Positions 50,992 through 59,911 of a stretch of 64,000 nt of DNA are shown piece after piece (positions within the stretch are counted from its first letter, which is position 1; each line of letters starts with the position of its first letter). The DNA is taken from positions 79,693-143,692 of the forward strand of contig NZ_JAGGQG010000030.1 of NCBI RefSeq assembly GCF_018613415.1, read 5' to 3'. This stretch comes from Bacillus sp. ISL-18. Lineage in GTDB: Bacteria; Bacillota; Bacilli; Bacillales; Cytobacillaceae. The notes below the pieces were generated by a model. The model searched no databases. It had not been told where the DNA came from and worked only from the letters and a program-made list of their open reading frames with translations. A program made the position numbers and the translations under genes.

Positions 50992-51004
50992 ATATTTGTT
51001 CCAT

Positions 51005-51931
51005 TTACGATGCTAAAAATTTATCGATAGCCGACTGGTTTTCATCCAGGTTGACGCGGAGGACTGCTCCAATTCCATCAAATGTTTCATTTCTAAAAGA
51101 ACCATCCACTGGAATACGTATGGTTTTGATGTCACCGGATTGCTTGGTTAGCACATCTTTCCCCAACGAAAACATCGTGGATTTATCTAAATTGGTATCA
51201 ACATATGAACCAACAACACCCATTATTTTTGGAAGTTTTACTAAGGTCCCAACACTTAAAGCTTCATCCTTTAGTTTCCCAATGACTTCCTGCTGTCGTT
51301 GCACACGACCAAAGTCACTAAGATTATCATGTCTAAAGCGGACATATCCTAATAACTTATCCCCATGTAAAACCTGCTCTCCTGGCTCTATGACCATGCC
51401 AATCCCAGAAGACATTTCATGTGGTACATCTACCTTAATTCCATCAGGTGCTACGATATCTACAATTTTAGAGAATCCTTTAAAATCAACTACTGCATAA
51501 TAGTTTACATCAATATTAAAATTTTCTTTAATCGTTTTTCTTAGTAATTCTGGACCGCCAAATGCATACGCAGCATTGAGTTTTTGCTTTCCATGACCGG
51601 GGATATCGACATACGTATCTCTCATGATGGAAATTAATTTCGCTTTATGGCTGTTTTGATCGTAATGGGCAATCATGATGGAATCCGTTCTAGAATGCTC
51701 TTCTCCCCGTGAGTCACTTCCTAACAGAAGGACATTGATTTTTCCAAACTTCACTTCTTCGCCATTAAAAGCGTACGCTTTTTTTGCATTATTGTTGCCT
51801 TCCTTACCGAGCATAACTCCTTGAGTATACTCATAAGCACTATACGCACCAACCCCAATAATCATTAAAAGGAATAAAAACATAAAAACTCTTTTCCATT
51901 TAACTCTTCTTCTTCGACGCATTCTCTCCAT
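51005..51931 (-). CDS. LytR-CpsA-Psr family glycopolymer transferase (TagU-like)
   Basis: 308 residues. A basic N-terminus and one membrane helix (RVFMFLFLLMIIGVGAYSAY) put the LCP domain outside. LCP signatures: INVLLLGSDSRGEE, RTDSIMIAHYD, LISIMRDTYVDIPGHG, and RFRHDNLSDFGRVQRQQEV near 205, whose Arg/Asp bind the lipid pyrophosphate. These enzymes attach teichoic acids or capsule to peptidoglycan. Single gene. Confidence 0.93.
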   Translation of the reverse strand: MERMRRRRRVKWKRVFMFLFLLMIIGVGAYSAYEYTQGVMLGKEGNNNAKKAYAFNGEEVKFGKINVLLLGSDSRGEEHSRTDSIMIAHYDQNSHKAKLISIMRDTYVDIPGHGKQKLNAAYAFGGPELLRKTIKENFNIDVNYYAVVDFKGFSKIVDIVAPDGIKVDVPHEMSSGIGMVIEPGEQVLHGDKLLGYVRFRHDNLSDFGRVQRQQEVIGKLKDEALSVGTLVKLPKIMGVVGSYVDTNLDKSTMFSLGKDVLTKQSGDIKTIRIPVDGSFRNETFDGIGAVLRVNLDENQSAIDKFLAS

Positions 51932-52265
51932 GGTACACCTTCTATCATTATTATAGTATATTATACCGAAAAAATTTCATAGGTAGGAAACTAGTAAACT
52001 AGTAATGATCTATTTTCATAAAAGGACAACTTAGATTTCCTAGTTTTAAAATATACTGATTTGTGGCTAATTTGTCAATTTTTCATTTGTCCTAGACGGA
52101 TTAGCCTATATTTCTACCATTAAATTGATCCACTCTTAATCCGTTACCTATATACCTCCTTTTTGCATCCCTAAACCAAATGGATTGGCCAATTCGATTA
52201 AAGGTATATTATTTAATTTCAAGAAAATGAGAGTGTTTCCTATGAACACTCCCAATTACTCGTAT
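51932..52265. other. 334-base intergenic region
   Basis: AT-rich between two minus-strand genes. Only a weak hairpin (GAGTGTT/AACACTC, 52229-52251) after the Nudix gene is visible. Confidence 0.4.
52229..52251 (-). terminator. weak terminator of the Nudix-TSUP unit
   Basis: GAGTGTT pairs with AACACTC, followed on the minus strand by TCATTTTC. Confidence 0.45.
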
Positions 52266-52877
52266 TTATTTTATATGCTCGTCTATTTTTTCAATAATGG
52301 TTTGATAATATCCAGCTGGGTGTGGAACAAATTGATCTCGTCCAACGAGCTGATCAATTTTGTGCTTACTTCCATCAGCCTTTATTTCATACCCCGTCAC
52401 TCGAATCACATCTTTGGATCCAGCCCACAGATGGCTGAAGTCGTTAAAATCAACTTTTACGATCCCTGCCACTTCTTCTGTTTGAAGATGAAAGTCCTCG
52501 ATCTCCACATGGCATTTATATAAAAATACGTTCGCTATTTCATTATCGATATAAGTTCCCTGAATCGAGCAATACTCAATGATTCCTAGTGGCAGGAGCT
52601 CTTCAAAGGTAACATCGACACCTAGTTCTTCTTTCACTTCACGGACACCATCTGCTACCGTTTCATTGGCTAATAGGTGACCGGCAGCAGTTATATCCAA
52701 CAAGGACGGATTCTCTTTTTTTTGTTCACTGCGAAGCTGTAAGAGAAGATCATTATGGCTAACAAACCAACAATGGAACACTTCATGCCAATATCCCTTT
52801 TTATGTACCTCTTTGCGACTAGCCACACCCACTTCATTTCGCGCATGGTCGAATATTTTTATTTGTTCTGTCTCCAT
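52266..52877 (-). CDS. Nudix hydrolase
   Basis: 203 residues. The Nudix box is complete: GHLLANETVADGVREVKEEL then GV (Gx5Ex7REVxEExG type). The N-terminal DHARNEVGVASRKEVHKKGY and WHEVFHCWFV match the isopentenyl-diphosphate-isomerase-like / YfcD subgroup. Hydrolyses nucleoside diphosphate-linked compounds; substrate unknown. Its start is 21 bases downstream of a TSUP permease stop on the same strand, so the two are probably co-transcribed. Confidence 0.92.
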   Translation of the reverse strand: METEQIKIFDHARNEVGVASRKEVHKKGYWHEVFHCWFVSHNDLLLQLRSEQKKENPSLLDITAAGHLLANETVADGVREVKEELGVDVTFEELLPLGIIEYCSIQGTYIDNEIANVFLYKCHVEIEDFHLQTEEVAGIVKVDFNDFSHLWAGSKDVIRVTGYEIKADGSKHKIDQLVGRDQFVPHPAGYYQTIIEKIDEHIK

Positions 52878-52898
52878 CTTGATCCCTCCTGCTTCTAG

Positions 52899-53666
52899 TT
52901 AATGAAGATAATCATATGTATTTTTCGCAAGCAATAAAAAGGTCACGACGATGAACAAAGCGCGGACATAACCACTTCCCCGTTTGATCGCAAATTGCGA
53001 GCCGCAGATGGCCCCAGCAAATTGGGCAATCCCCATCAATAACCCATAAGCATAATTGATGTGTCCTAAATACATAAACATGAGCAGTGCCGCAACATTA
53101 CTGCCAAAATTTAAAAACTTGGCATTCCCTGCTGCTTTTAAAAAGTCAAACCCAACCATTAAAAAGGCAAATATTAAAAATGAACCAGTTCCCGGGCCAA
53201 TAAACCCATCATAGAATCCAATCGCAAAAATAAGGATCAGAAAAATGGTTAAATGACGAATGGATAACTTCTTATTGGTAGTTACACTTCCCCAGTCCTT
53301 TTTAAAAATGGTATAGATCGCCACGGCCGCGAGCATAACCAGCATCAAAGGTTTCAAAATTTCAGGGTTCATCAAATGAACGGTCCATGCGCCAATCATC
53401 GAGCCAATAAACGTTAACGGAAATAGCTTATATACGGACTTGATATCAAGCTTTCCCGAGCGGTAGAAGATAATCGTACTGGTTAACGAGCCGATGGTTC
53501 CCGCTAATTTATTGGTGGCCACCGCTGCCGCGGGTGACAATCCTGTAAATAACAAAGCTGGAAGGGCAATCAGTCCGCCGCCTCCGACAACTGAATCGAT
53601 AAATGCGGCTAAAAAGCCAAATACAATTAAAATAACGAATAAGGATGGATCTAAATCAAATGGCAT
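52899..53666 (-). CDS. TSUP/TauE-SafE family permease
   Basis: 255 residues, about eight helices. LAAFIDSVVGGGGLIALPAL is the first family signature; the repeat half carries IGFYDGFIGPGTGSFLIFAF. Members export sulfite, sulfonates or related anions, or move them with protons. First gene of a unit with a Nudix hydrolase. Confidence 0.92.
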   Translation of the reverse strand: MPFDLDPSLFVILIVFGFLAAFIDSVVGGGGLIALPALLFTGLSPAAAVATNKLAGTIGSLTSTIIFYRSGKLDIKSVYKLFPLTFIGSMIGAWTVHLMNPEILKPLMLVMLAAVAIYTIFKKDWGSVTTNKKLSIRHLTIFLILIFAIGFYDGFIGPGTGSFLIFAFLMVGFDFLKAAGNAKFLNFGSNVAALLMFMYLGHINYAYGLLMGIAQFAGAICGSQFAIKRGSGYVRALFIVVTFLLLAKNTYDYLH

Positions 53667-53829
53667 CTAATCACACTTTCTTATATAACTATAACTATAG
53701 AAATAGTAGCTAAGATTTTCATAATTGTAAATAGTCCTTGTTAAGTTTACGTTCTTTACTTGTGCGGATGCACTTGTTTATACAAGCAGAGGATTGATTA
53801 CTTTATCAATAAAATGACTCTTCCTGCCC

Positions 53830-53863
53830 AAAAAAGTTGCTCCCATAATTGGAACAACTTTTT
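53830..53863. terminator. bidirectional hairpin
   Basis: AAAAAGTTG..TCC pairs with GGA..CAACTTTTT. Confidence 0.75.
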
Positions 53864-53911
53864 ATCTAAACAGCTTGTCCTTTGTAAATCCTGTTGGGCT
53901 TGTCTATTTTA

Positions 53912-54145
53912 TTATTTCTGATTAAACAGGTTTTTTAGCATGTCTGCCAAAGAGGATGGTGGCTGATTGGCAGGTGTTGCATATTTATCTTTTAGTGATT
54001 GTAACGTTTCTTCCTGGCTTTTCTTTAGATTTTCTCTAACTTTATTTTTTCGACGTTTTTTGGCCTGCTCATCAAGCATACTCTTGAATTGCTGCTGGTT
54101 TAATTTCTGGAGTTGTTCCATCCATTCTTGGTTTGGATCACTCAT
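53912..54145 (-). CDS. small helical hypothetical protein
   Basis: 77 residues: MSDPNQEWMEQLQKLNQQQF, then basic KKRRKNKVRENLKKSQEETL and a SSLADMLKNLFNQK end. Predicted mostly coiled coil. I start at ATG 54145, preceded by AGAAGGG. The same frame stays open 89 codons upstream with protein-like sequence (LNECWPLITEVVFRYMTPPH), but no ribosome site supports a longer form; a larger gene remains possible. Confidence 0.6.
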   Translation of the reverse strand: MSDPNQEWMEQLQKLNQQQFKSMLDEQAKKRRKNKVRENLKKSQEETLQSLKDKYATPANQPPSSLADMLKNLFNQK

Positions 54146-54418
54146 TCTATTCCCTTCTTCCATTGTTTTTTGTGCTATCCAATGAGGGGGTGTCATATAT
54201 CGAAACACCACCTCCGTTATTAAAGGCCAGCACTCATTTAGTTGAACCTTGTATCTTAGCTTGTCTACAAAGAACACTGCCTGTCCATTACAAAATGAAG
54301 CATAGAATAATGTATGGGAAATTTTTTGGATAGTTTGTATTATTATCCTACTATCTTTTCTAATATTAAATAAATGGTTCGATGCCCAACCTGAGCCCCC
54401 AGATTGATACACTAATAC

Positions 54419-54454
54419 GAAAAGGTAACAAGGGATTCCTTGTTACCTTTTTTT
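54419..54454. terminator. terminator of the YqjZ-like gene
   Basis: AAAAGGTAACAAGG-GATT-CCTTGTTACCTTTT. Confidence 0.88.
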
Positions 54455-54461
54455 AACCTCT

Positions 54462-54779
54462 TTATTTCTCAAAAGAGTAAGCCCGCTCCACTTTAGAAAT
54501 TCTCACGGTATAGTTCTGATACCATTCCTCTTTGCCTTTTTGCTGTGCAAGTCGGTGCACTGCATGGTTTTTCCATGCCTCTATCGCTTCTACTGACTCC
54601 CAATAAGAAACCGTAATACCTAATTGTGAATCCCTCGCGCTTACCATTCCTAAGAAACCTGGCTGTATCAACGCCAGTTCCTCCATTGTTTCTGCCATTT
54701 TTCCATAGCCCTTATCTCCTTCTGTGCGCTCTGAAGTAAAAATGACAGCATAATAGGGCGGCTGTGGTGCTCTGTTCAT
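54462..54779 (-). CDS. antibiotic biosynthesis monooxygenase (ABM) family protein, YqjZ-like
   Basis: 105 residues. PPYYAVIFTSERTEGDKGYG opens the ferredoxin-like fold; QPGFLGMVSARDS, GITVSYWESVEAIEAWK and NHAVHRLAQQKGKEEWY are the ABM/HmoA-type pattern. Some relatives degrade heme (IsdG group) but residues are not sufficient to claim that; B. subtilis YqjZ is uncharacterised. Single gene. Confidence 0.88.
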   Translation of the reverse strand: MNRAPQPPYYAVIFTSERTEGDKGYGKMAETMEELALIQPGFLGMVSARDSQLGITVSYWESVEAIEAWKNHAVHRLAQQKGKEEWYQNYTVRISKVERAYSFEK

Positions 54780-55159
54780 CCTACTTCCCCCTTTTTTCGG
54801 TTACCTTATTTCACTATATACAAAATTTCCTATAAAAAGAGAATAAAACGAAAAAATTTCCTTTTTAGTGTTGCGTTATCTTTTCACCTATAATAAAAAT
54901 TATTACATATGAAAGACATAAAACATGGTGATGATCTCCTAAGGATTCTGTAAGCCTTGTCAAACCCTTACTGGTTAAAGATTATTGCGATTCCTCATCA
55001 AGAAGGGCAAGAAAATGGGTATTTTCTTGTTCTAATCTTAGATGTTCTTCGATCTTTTTTGTACAATTTTTAAGGAACATGGTCTCTAATTTTACAATAA
55101 TCATATATTTAGATGAGGATTTATTTCTAACCCATTCTATATGAAAAAGGTGAGACCAT
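54780..55159. other. 380-base region without a supported gene
   Basis: AT-rich. A minus-strand frame at about 54980-55100 reads MFLKNCTKKIEEHLRLEQEN but has no ribosome site. The last 20 bases form the AAAAAGGTGAG ribosome site of the next gene. Confidence 0.4.
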
Positions 55160-55381
55160 ATGTTTGCCGTTCATTTTTTTGAAAACAAAAACCTATTGTT
55201 AAGCCAGCTCCTTCAACGGGTCCCTTCCGTCGGGGAAGAATTAAAAATAAAAGGCAAAAAAGGAACGATTTCAAGTGTTACCAATGTGGAAGAAAATAAA
55301 TTTCATGTCCAAGTGGTCTTAGAAAAAGTCACGAAAGGCAAAAATGCAGTTGCTGACCTGTCCAAGAAGAAAAAACGGTAA
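55160..55381 (+). CDS. small hypothetical protein
   Basis: 73 residues: MFAVHFFENKNLLLSQLLQR, VPSVGEELKIKGKKGTISSV, then KFHVQVVLEKVTKG and a KKKKR end. Small beta-barrel-like composition with basic tail, known only as conserved Bacillus hypotheticals to me. AAAAAGGTGAG precedes the ATG. Followed by a coiled-coil miniprotein 68 bases later. Confidence 0.65.
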   Translation: MFAVHFFENKNLLLSQLLQRVPSVGEELKIKGKKGTISSVTNVEENKFHVQVVLEKVTKGKNAVADLSKKKKR

Positions 55382-55449
55382 TATAATGCGGCCTTCAGTC
55401 CAGCCCCTCTATTTATAAAAAAATACCCTTTAAAAAGGACTGATTCCTT

Positions 55450-55620
55450 ATGAGTCATGACAAAACCCCTTTGAACGATGATTCGATGGAAGACCGCCTC
55501 GAAAAAATTATCCAGAAAGAGAAGGAAAAACTGGATACTCTCGAGCAAAAATTAAATGAATTAATGAACAAACTGGAGAAATACTCAAAAAAGACCAATG
55601 ATGACCATTCATTTTTATAA
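55450..55620 (+). CDS. small coiled-coil protein
   Basis: 56 residues: SHDKTPLNDDSMEDRLEKII, then QKEKEKLDTLEQKLNELMNK with clear heptads, ending HSFL. AAAAGGA lies about 10 bases before ATG 55450. Probably co-transcribed with the preceding gene. Function unknown. Confidence 0.62.
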   Translation: MSHDKTPLNDDSMEDRLEKIIQKEKEKLDTLEQKLNELMNKLEKYSKKTNDDHSFL

Positions 55621-55678
55621 TGATGGTTTTTTTCTGTTGTTCTTTCAATTGATTTCATGTGGAAGGATTTTAAATTAG

Positions 55679-55715
55679 GAAAACCAGAGCCTTCTAAGGA
55701 ATGCTCTGGTTTTGA
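55679..55715 (+). terminator. terminator of the two small genes
   Basis: AAAACCAGAGC pairs with GCTCTGGTTTT. Confidence 0.85.
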
Positions 55716-55836
55716 TTTTATTTGGTTATAAAGTTAGCTTTTAAAAACGGAGATAGCACATTGTCTGAGTACGAAGGTATTTCTAGTCCTTATAGTTTCC
55801 TATTAAATTTTGTGAATTGTTTTTGTAATCAAGCGT

Positions 55837-56095
55837 ACTTCTTAAGGACAAAAATTTTGTGACTTAAGCTTCTTTTGGCCTTAAAACTCGTTCTTGAGAA
55901 CAAAATCTTAATTTACTTTCTGGATTATGAATTCAATATGGTTTCTTGCGGACAAATTCAAGCCCGAGTCCCTCTGTCTGTCCTCATAACCCCTTCATGT
56001 GGACAAATTCAATTCGGCCGTCCTTCTGTCTGTCCTCATAACCGTTTCATCGAGACAAATCCCCGTGCGTCGCCTCACAGTTTATCCTAAAACCC
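55837..56095. repeat. degenerate ~50-bp tandem repeat array
   Basis: About five head-to-tail units, each with GGACAAA near the start and TGTCCTCATAACC at the end. The two best units (55944-55990 and 55992-56042) share TGTGGACAAATTCAA-type starts and TCTGTCTGTCCTCATAACC ends; earlier (AAGGACAAAAATTTTG, GAGAACAAAATC) and later (CGAGACAAATCC) units are worn. Within a unit GGACA and TGTCC can pair. Sits beyond the threonine aldolase stop. Not a CRISPR: units are contiguous and unequal. Confidence 0.7.
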
Positions 56096-56121
56096 ATCCA
56101 GTTCCCACTTGTTCTACCGCC

Positions 56122-57147
56122 CTACACCCATTTTTTCAGTTCCTCAATAAAGCCAACCACCTCTTCCTCTTTCGTTGCCCACGAAGTCACTAATCGAATC
56201 GCCGATTGATCTTCATCGACTTTCTCCCAAACATGAAACGAATACTTCTTCTCCAACTCAGCAATCACCCTATCAGGTAAAATCGGAAAAATTTGATTCG
56301 ACGGAGAATTCGTCAAAAACGTCACATCCGCTTGTTTGAGAGCATCATGAAGCATCCCAGCCATCCGATTGGCATGATCGGCCAGATCAAAAAACAAATG
56401 ATCCCGGAACAATTCAAGAAATTGGATCCCGACTACTCTTCCCTTCGCTAAGAGCGCCCCTTTTTGCTTGATATGATAACGAAAATCCTCCTTAAGAGAC
56501 TCGCGGTAAATCACCAAAGCCTCACCCAACAACGCCCCATTCTTTGTTCCGCCGATATAGAAAGCGTCAACAAGGTTAGGCAAATCACTTAATTGAAGAT
56601 CATTTTCCTTTGAACAAAGCGCAGACCCAAGTCTTGCCCCGTCCATATATAAAATAAGATTTTTTTTCCGACAAAAATCACTTAACGCCTGCAGCTCTTC
56701 TTTTTTATAAATCGAGCCGATTTCCGTCGAATTGGATATGTATACAAGCTTCGGTTTAACCATATGTTCATCTGGATGACCCTCTAGCACCGCTTGCACA
56801 CCTGCTGGTGTTAGTTTCCCATCCTTACTCTCAACCGACAAAACCTTATGCCCTGTTGCCTCGATCGCCCCTGTCTCGTGGCCAAGAATATGACCACTAC
56901 TAACAGAAATCGCTGCCTCATGCGGTCTTAAAAATGCCGAAATAGCTGTCAGATTTGTTTGCGTCCCTCCTGTTAAGAAATGTATATCCACGTTAGAGCG
57001 TCCCAGTTTTTTCTTTATCAGCTCGATTGCCTGTAAAGAATAGCGGTCTTCCCCATATCCTTCTTCTTGAACTAAATTGGTCTCCATTATGGCCTTTAGG
57101 ATTTGCGGATGCGCTCCCTCACTGTAGTCATTCTTAAAGCTGTACAT
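56122..57147 (-). CDS. ltaE: low-specificity L-threonine aldolase
   Basis: 341 residues, PLP fold-type I. SFKNDYSEGAHPQILKAIM and GYGEDRYS open the family; LTGGTQTNLTAISAFLRP, ATGHKVLSVES and ILYMDGARLGSAL (Asp-Arg pocket) follow, with the PLP lysine in FYIGGTKNGALLGEAL. Cleaves threonine to glycine and acetaldehyde. Single gene; a tandem-repeat tract follows it. Confidence 0.93.
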   Translation of the reverse strand: MYSFKNDYSEGAHPQILKAIMETNLVQEEGYGEDRYSLQAIELIKKKLGRSNVDIHFLTGGTQTNLTAISAFLRPHEAAISVSSGHILGHETGAIEATGHKVLSVESKDGKLTPAGVQAVLEGHPDEHMVKPKLVYISNSTEIGSIYKKEELQALSDFCRKKNLILYMDGARLGSALCSKENDLQLSDLPNLVDAFYIGGTKNGALLGEALVIYRESLKEDFRYHIKQKGALLAKGRVVGIQFLELFRDHLFFDLADHANRMAGMLHDALKQADVTFLTNSPSNQIFPILPDRVIAELEKKYSFHVWEKVDEDQSAIRLVTSWATKEEEVVGFIEELKKWV

Positions 57148-57342
57148 TTTTTAGTTCCTCCGTTTTTAATTTACCATTTTCATTACACCCTTTATCCTAC
57201 CATAATCCGACAATTCAAGTGAATCCCTACTCCCCTAAGGGAGAACGGTCATATCAATATTTACCTTTGTCCTGCCTCGAATAGTTCCCCTTATCTAGGT
57301 GACGATATATATGTACCACATTATTTTTAGGGAGTGAAGTTC

Positions 57343-58263
57343 TTGAAAAAAGGTTTAGTCACTTTCGTATTAGCTTCTACCCTCGTTGGTTTAACTGGCT
57401 GTGCTGATAATGCTACTAAGAACAACCTAAGAAATGATGCCAACAATAGACTGGATGTTCGCAATGTAAGGAACGATAATAATAACAACCGCTTAAGTGT
57501 TCAAAATGCGAATACTCACAACCTACGCTATTCAAACCGTGCGGGTCGTGCTGTTGAAAAGCTGCAAGAAGTAGATTTAGCGCATGTTATTATCCGAAAC
57601 AATGACGCCTATGTTGCCGTCCGCTTAAAAAACAATCGATTCCAAACGGGAACGGGTACCACAAACAATCGTACCAACACAGGGGCAACAGGTACTAGAG
57701 GAACCACTGGCATCACTGGTACCAATAATAATTTAGGTACTACTGGAACAAATGGACGTGACAACCACCTAACAGCACGTGGAGCAGGAACTGGTCTGAA
57801 CGGAAACTATCCTAGTACAACCGGTGTCAATGCGCTTGATAATACAGGGACTGGCTTAACCCCTGGTGCTGGAGGAGCTTCTAACACTCGTGGTACAATT
57901 GGTATTCGCGGCACCAATAATAACAATGGCACTACTGGTACCATGAACAATAATGGCAACGGTACTACTGGTACCATGAACAACAATAATACTTTTACAG
58001 GTACAAATGACGGTACTGCTGGAACAAATGATGGCACTACTGGTACGAACTACCGTAGTGTGTCATCACCTCTTGATCAACGAATTGCCGATCAAGTCCG
58101 TACAGCAGATAAGGGCGTCCACCGTGTCTATATTTCATATGATCGTGACTTCTTCCGTCAAATGACCAACTATTCAACTGATTTAAACACAAAAGGCCGT
58201 AACAAAAACAACAACAGCCTTTGGAATGACTTTAACAATACCGTTAAGAATATCTTCCGTTAA
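57343..58263 (+). CDS. YhcN/YlaJ-family sporulation lipoprotein with low-complexity insert
   Basis: About 306 residues from TTG 57343 (AGGGAG 8 bases upstream). Lipoprotein signal ends at LVGLTGC. The YhcN/YlaJ domain is split: the first half (NRAGRAVEKLQEVDLAHVII, NNDAYVAVRL) and the second (LDQRIADQVRTADKGVHRVY, ISYDRDFFRQM) are separated by about 140 residues of Gly/Thr/Asn-rich sequence with repeated GTTGT and NNNGNG units. Normal family members are ~200 residues. YhcN proteins are in the spore inner membrane or coat. Confidence 0.9.
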   Translation: MKKGLVTFVLASTLVGLTGCADNATKNNLRNDANNRLDVRNVRNDNNNNRLSVQNANTHNLRYSNRAGRAVEKLQEVDLAHVIIRNNDAYVAVRLKNNRFQTGTGTTNNRTNTGATGTRGTTGITGTNNNLGTTGTNGRDNHLTARGAGTGLNGNYPSTTGVNALDNTGTGLTPGAGGASNTRGTIGIRGTNNNNGTTGTMNNNGNGTTGTMNNNNTFTGTNDGTAGTNDGTTGTNYRSVSSPLDQRIADQVRTADKGVHRVYISYDRDFFRQMTNYSTDLNTKGRNKNNNSLWNDFNNTVKNIFR

Positions 58264-58269
58264 GCGGTA

Positions 58270-58316
58270 AAAGGAAGCATTGCTTTTCCTCATTGGGAAA
58301 TGGCAATGCTTCTTTT
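58270..58316. terminator. hairpin between yhcN-like and DUF3231 genes
   Basis: GAAGCATTGC pairs with GCAATGCTTC, with an inner TTCC/GGAA pair and TTTTG. Confidence 0.75.
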
Positions 58317-58321
58317 GTTGA

Positions 58322-59323
58322 CTAATTCATTAATTGATCCTTATCATCTGCTTGCGGAGGTTCCTCCATCCAGCCATTCTTAATTAAAATATTGGCCCCA
58401 TCTTCCGCATATAAGGAAATTTCTGGAACTAAAGAGGCGTACCGAAGGGCCAGATCTTTCCTAGGACTTGCAGCTATTGCCATTCCATAGTTCCCAACTC
58501 CAGCAGCAATCATCGCTGATGTCATAAACATCATTAACTTATCTGAAAATACCGATGCTGTGGAATCCATGACAGCTGCATCCCAGCTCATTGGTGCGGG
58601 GAGATCTTCTTTCAAGAGGAAATCGCTGAAGATATTCATGTGTTTATGAGCAATTTGTTTGCCTCTTTTCAGGAACTGCTTGACCTCTTCACTTTTAGCA
58701 ATCTGACCAAACCCGGTGATTAAAGCTTTTCCAATCGCATTTGTTTGTACATTCATAAACAGATGAGTAATCTCAATCGATGTCAACGCTCTTTTTTTGC
58801 CAAGAATTCCGTTTATAAATTGCTGTTTCTCGACAAAGTCTACTTTATCAGGTATTGAAATAAACGGTGGTCTAATATATGTCCCTTGTTTTAACATCAA
58901 TTGCCGCGATAGGTCCTGTAATTTAACTGCTGCTTGTAAAACTCGTTTATGAAAAGATACCACATCTTCTCGAGTAGTTAATCCCAAGGCCGCGCTGCTG
59001 GCTGCCATGGCAAGTATCGACATTTGTCTTAAAAACATCAGTACGAACGTATCGGAAAACAGTTTTGGTGCTTCAGGCAAAACATCCTTGTCCGTAAAGC
59101 CAAATGGAATAGGAAAGTTTTCTTTTTTGAAAAAAGCCTGTAGAAACTCAACATGAATTTTCGCTTCAGTTAACGTAAATTCAATAATGGTTCGTACTTC
59201 TGGATCAGTAGCTTTTTCCAAAAAGTGGCTGTTTACACAAATAGCAGAGGTATCATTTATGTATTGAGACCATAATGTCGACATTTCCGCGGCCGTCAAA
59301 CGGATTTCTGATTGACCTACCAT
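58322..59323 (-). CDS. DUF3231 family protein (second copy)
   Basis: 333 residues, paralogue of the gene at 8140 and again an internal duplication (LTAAEMSTLWSQYINDT / LTSIEITHLFMNV; FPIPFGFTDKDVL / LPAPMSWDAAV; LFSDTF / VFSDKL). The family's fold looks ferritin-like; function unknown. GGAGGG precedes the ATG. Here it follows a membrane protein gene by 24 bases, forming an operon. Confidence 0.9.
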   Translation of the reverse strand: MVGQSEIRLTAAEMSTLWSQYINDTSAICVNSHFLEKATDPEVRTIIEFTLTEAKIHVEFLQAFFKKENFPIPFGFTDKDVLPEAPKLFSDTFVLMFLRQMSILAMAASSAALGLTTREDVVSFHKRVLQAAVKLQDLSRQLMLKQGTYIRPPFISIPDKVDFVEKQQFINGILGKKRALTSIEITHLFMNVQTNAIGKALITGFGQIAKSEEVKQFLKRGKQIAHKHMNIFSDFLLKEDLPAPMSWDAAVMDSTASVFSDKLMMFMTSAMIAAGVGNYGMAIAASPRKDLALRYASLVPEISLYAEDGANILIKNGWMEEPPQADDKDQLMN

Positions 59324-59347
59324 TTAGAACCCTCCTTACGCTAGGAT

Positions 59348-59797
59348 TTACCTTTTTTCTTTAAAAAATTGAAAACCATAAAGCAGCATTGACTTAATAA
59401 AAAAGAGCATGGAAAGCTGATATTTCTTCAAGTGGATCAATGATGCGATTCTAAATTTTTCTAAGAAGCTCACGAATGGAAAGGTAAAAGCTGTATCGAT
59501 GACAAGATTGGTTAAGATGTAAATCCAAAATTTACCATATGTGAATTTTAAGATCCACATGGAACCAATAAAGAAAGGGCCCCAAATTAACGGGAATTCT
59601 CCGATTGCGTTCGGGCTTATTTTTTCATAAAAATACCACCAGTGCCTTTTCTTCGCAATGATACTTTCCAATCGTACAACGATGGCAATAAAAAGGCATG
59701 CCGGCCAGAATCTCTTGACTGTTTTCTTTCCTAATAACAGAATGGAAAACCAAGGAAGAATTAACATGATAAGTAAAAATAACTTGGATTGTTTCAC
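59348..59797 (-). CDS. multi-pass membrane protein, paralogue of the gene at 30211
   Basis: 149 residues, about four helices: LFLLIMLILPWFSILLL, FWPACLFIAIVVRLES, then RHWW, WGPFFIGSMWILKFTYGKFW, and LLYGFQFFKEKR at the end. Shares these blocks with the protein at 30211. Co-transcribed with the DUF3231 gene, suggesting the membrane protein and ferritin-like protein act together (inference). A short AGGTGC-like site precedes ATG 59797. Confidence 0.72.
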   Translation of the reverse strand: MKQSKLFLLIMLILPWFSILLLGKKTVKRFWPACLFIAIVVRLESIIAKKRHWWYFYEKISPNAIGEFPLIWGPFFIGSMWILKFTYGKFWIYILTNLVIDTAFTFPFVSFLEKFRIASLIHLKKYQLSMLFFIKSMLLYGFQFFKEKR

Positions 59798-59881
59798 TTA
59801 TAAGTGCCTCCAATTCATTCTTCTGATGTTAGGTTTTCCAAGCAGAGAGAGAAATATGAATGGTTGTACAATCATTCCAAA

Positions 59882-59910
59882 AACAAAAAGAGCGATTTCC
59901 CAATCGCTCG
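59882..59910 (-). terminator. terminator of the CoxG-like gene
   Basis: On the minus strand GAGCGATT pairs with AATCGCTC and is followed by TTTTTGTTTTT. Confidence 0.8.
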
Positions 59911-59911
59911 A

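Noticed and set aside
54980..55100. Minus-strand frame reading MFLKNCTKKIEEHL
   Set aside because: Plausible composition but no ribosome site, promoter or terminator; left unannotated.
55837..56095. Possible CRISPR array
   Set aside because: Units are contiguous, unequal and degrade gradually; there are no equal-length unique spacers and no cas genes.
57807..58037. Open frame antisense to the Gly/Thr repeat of the YhcN-like gene
   Set aside because: Pro/Val-rich translation is the complement of the repeat codons; no ribosome site.
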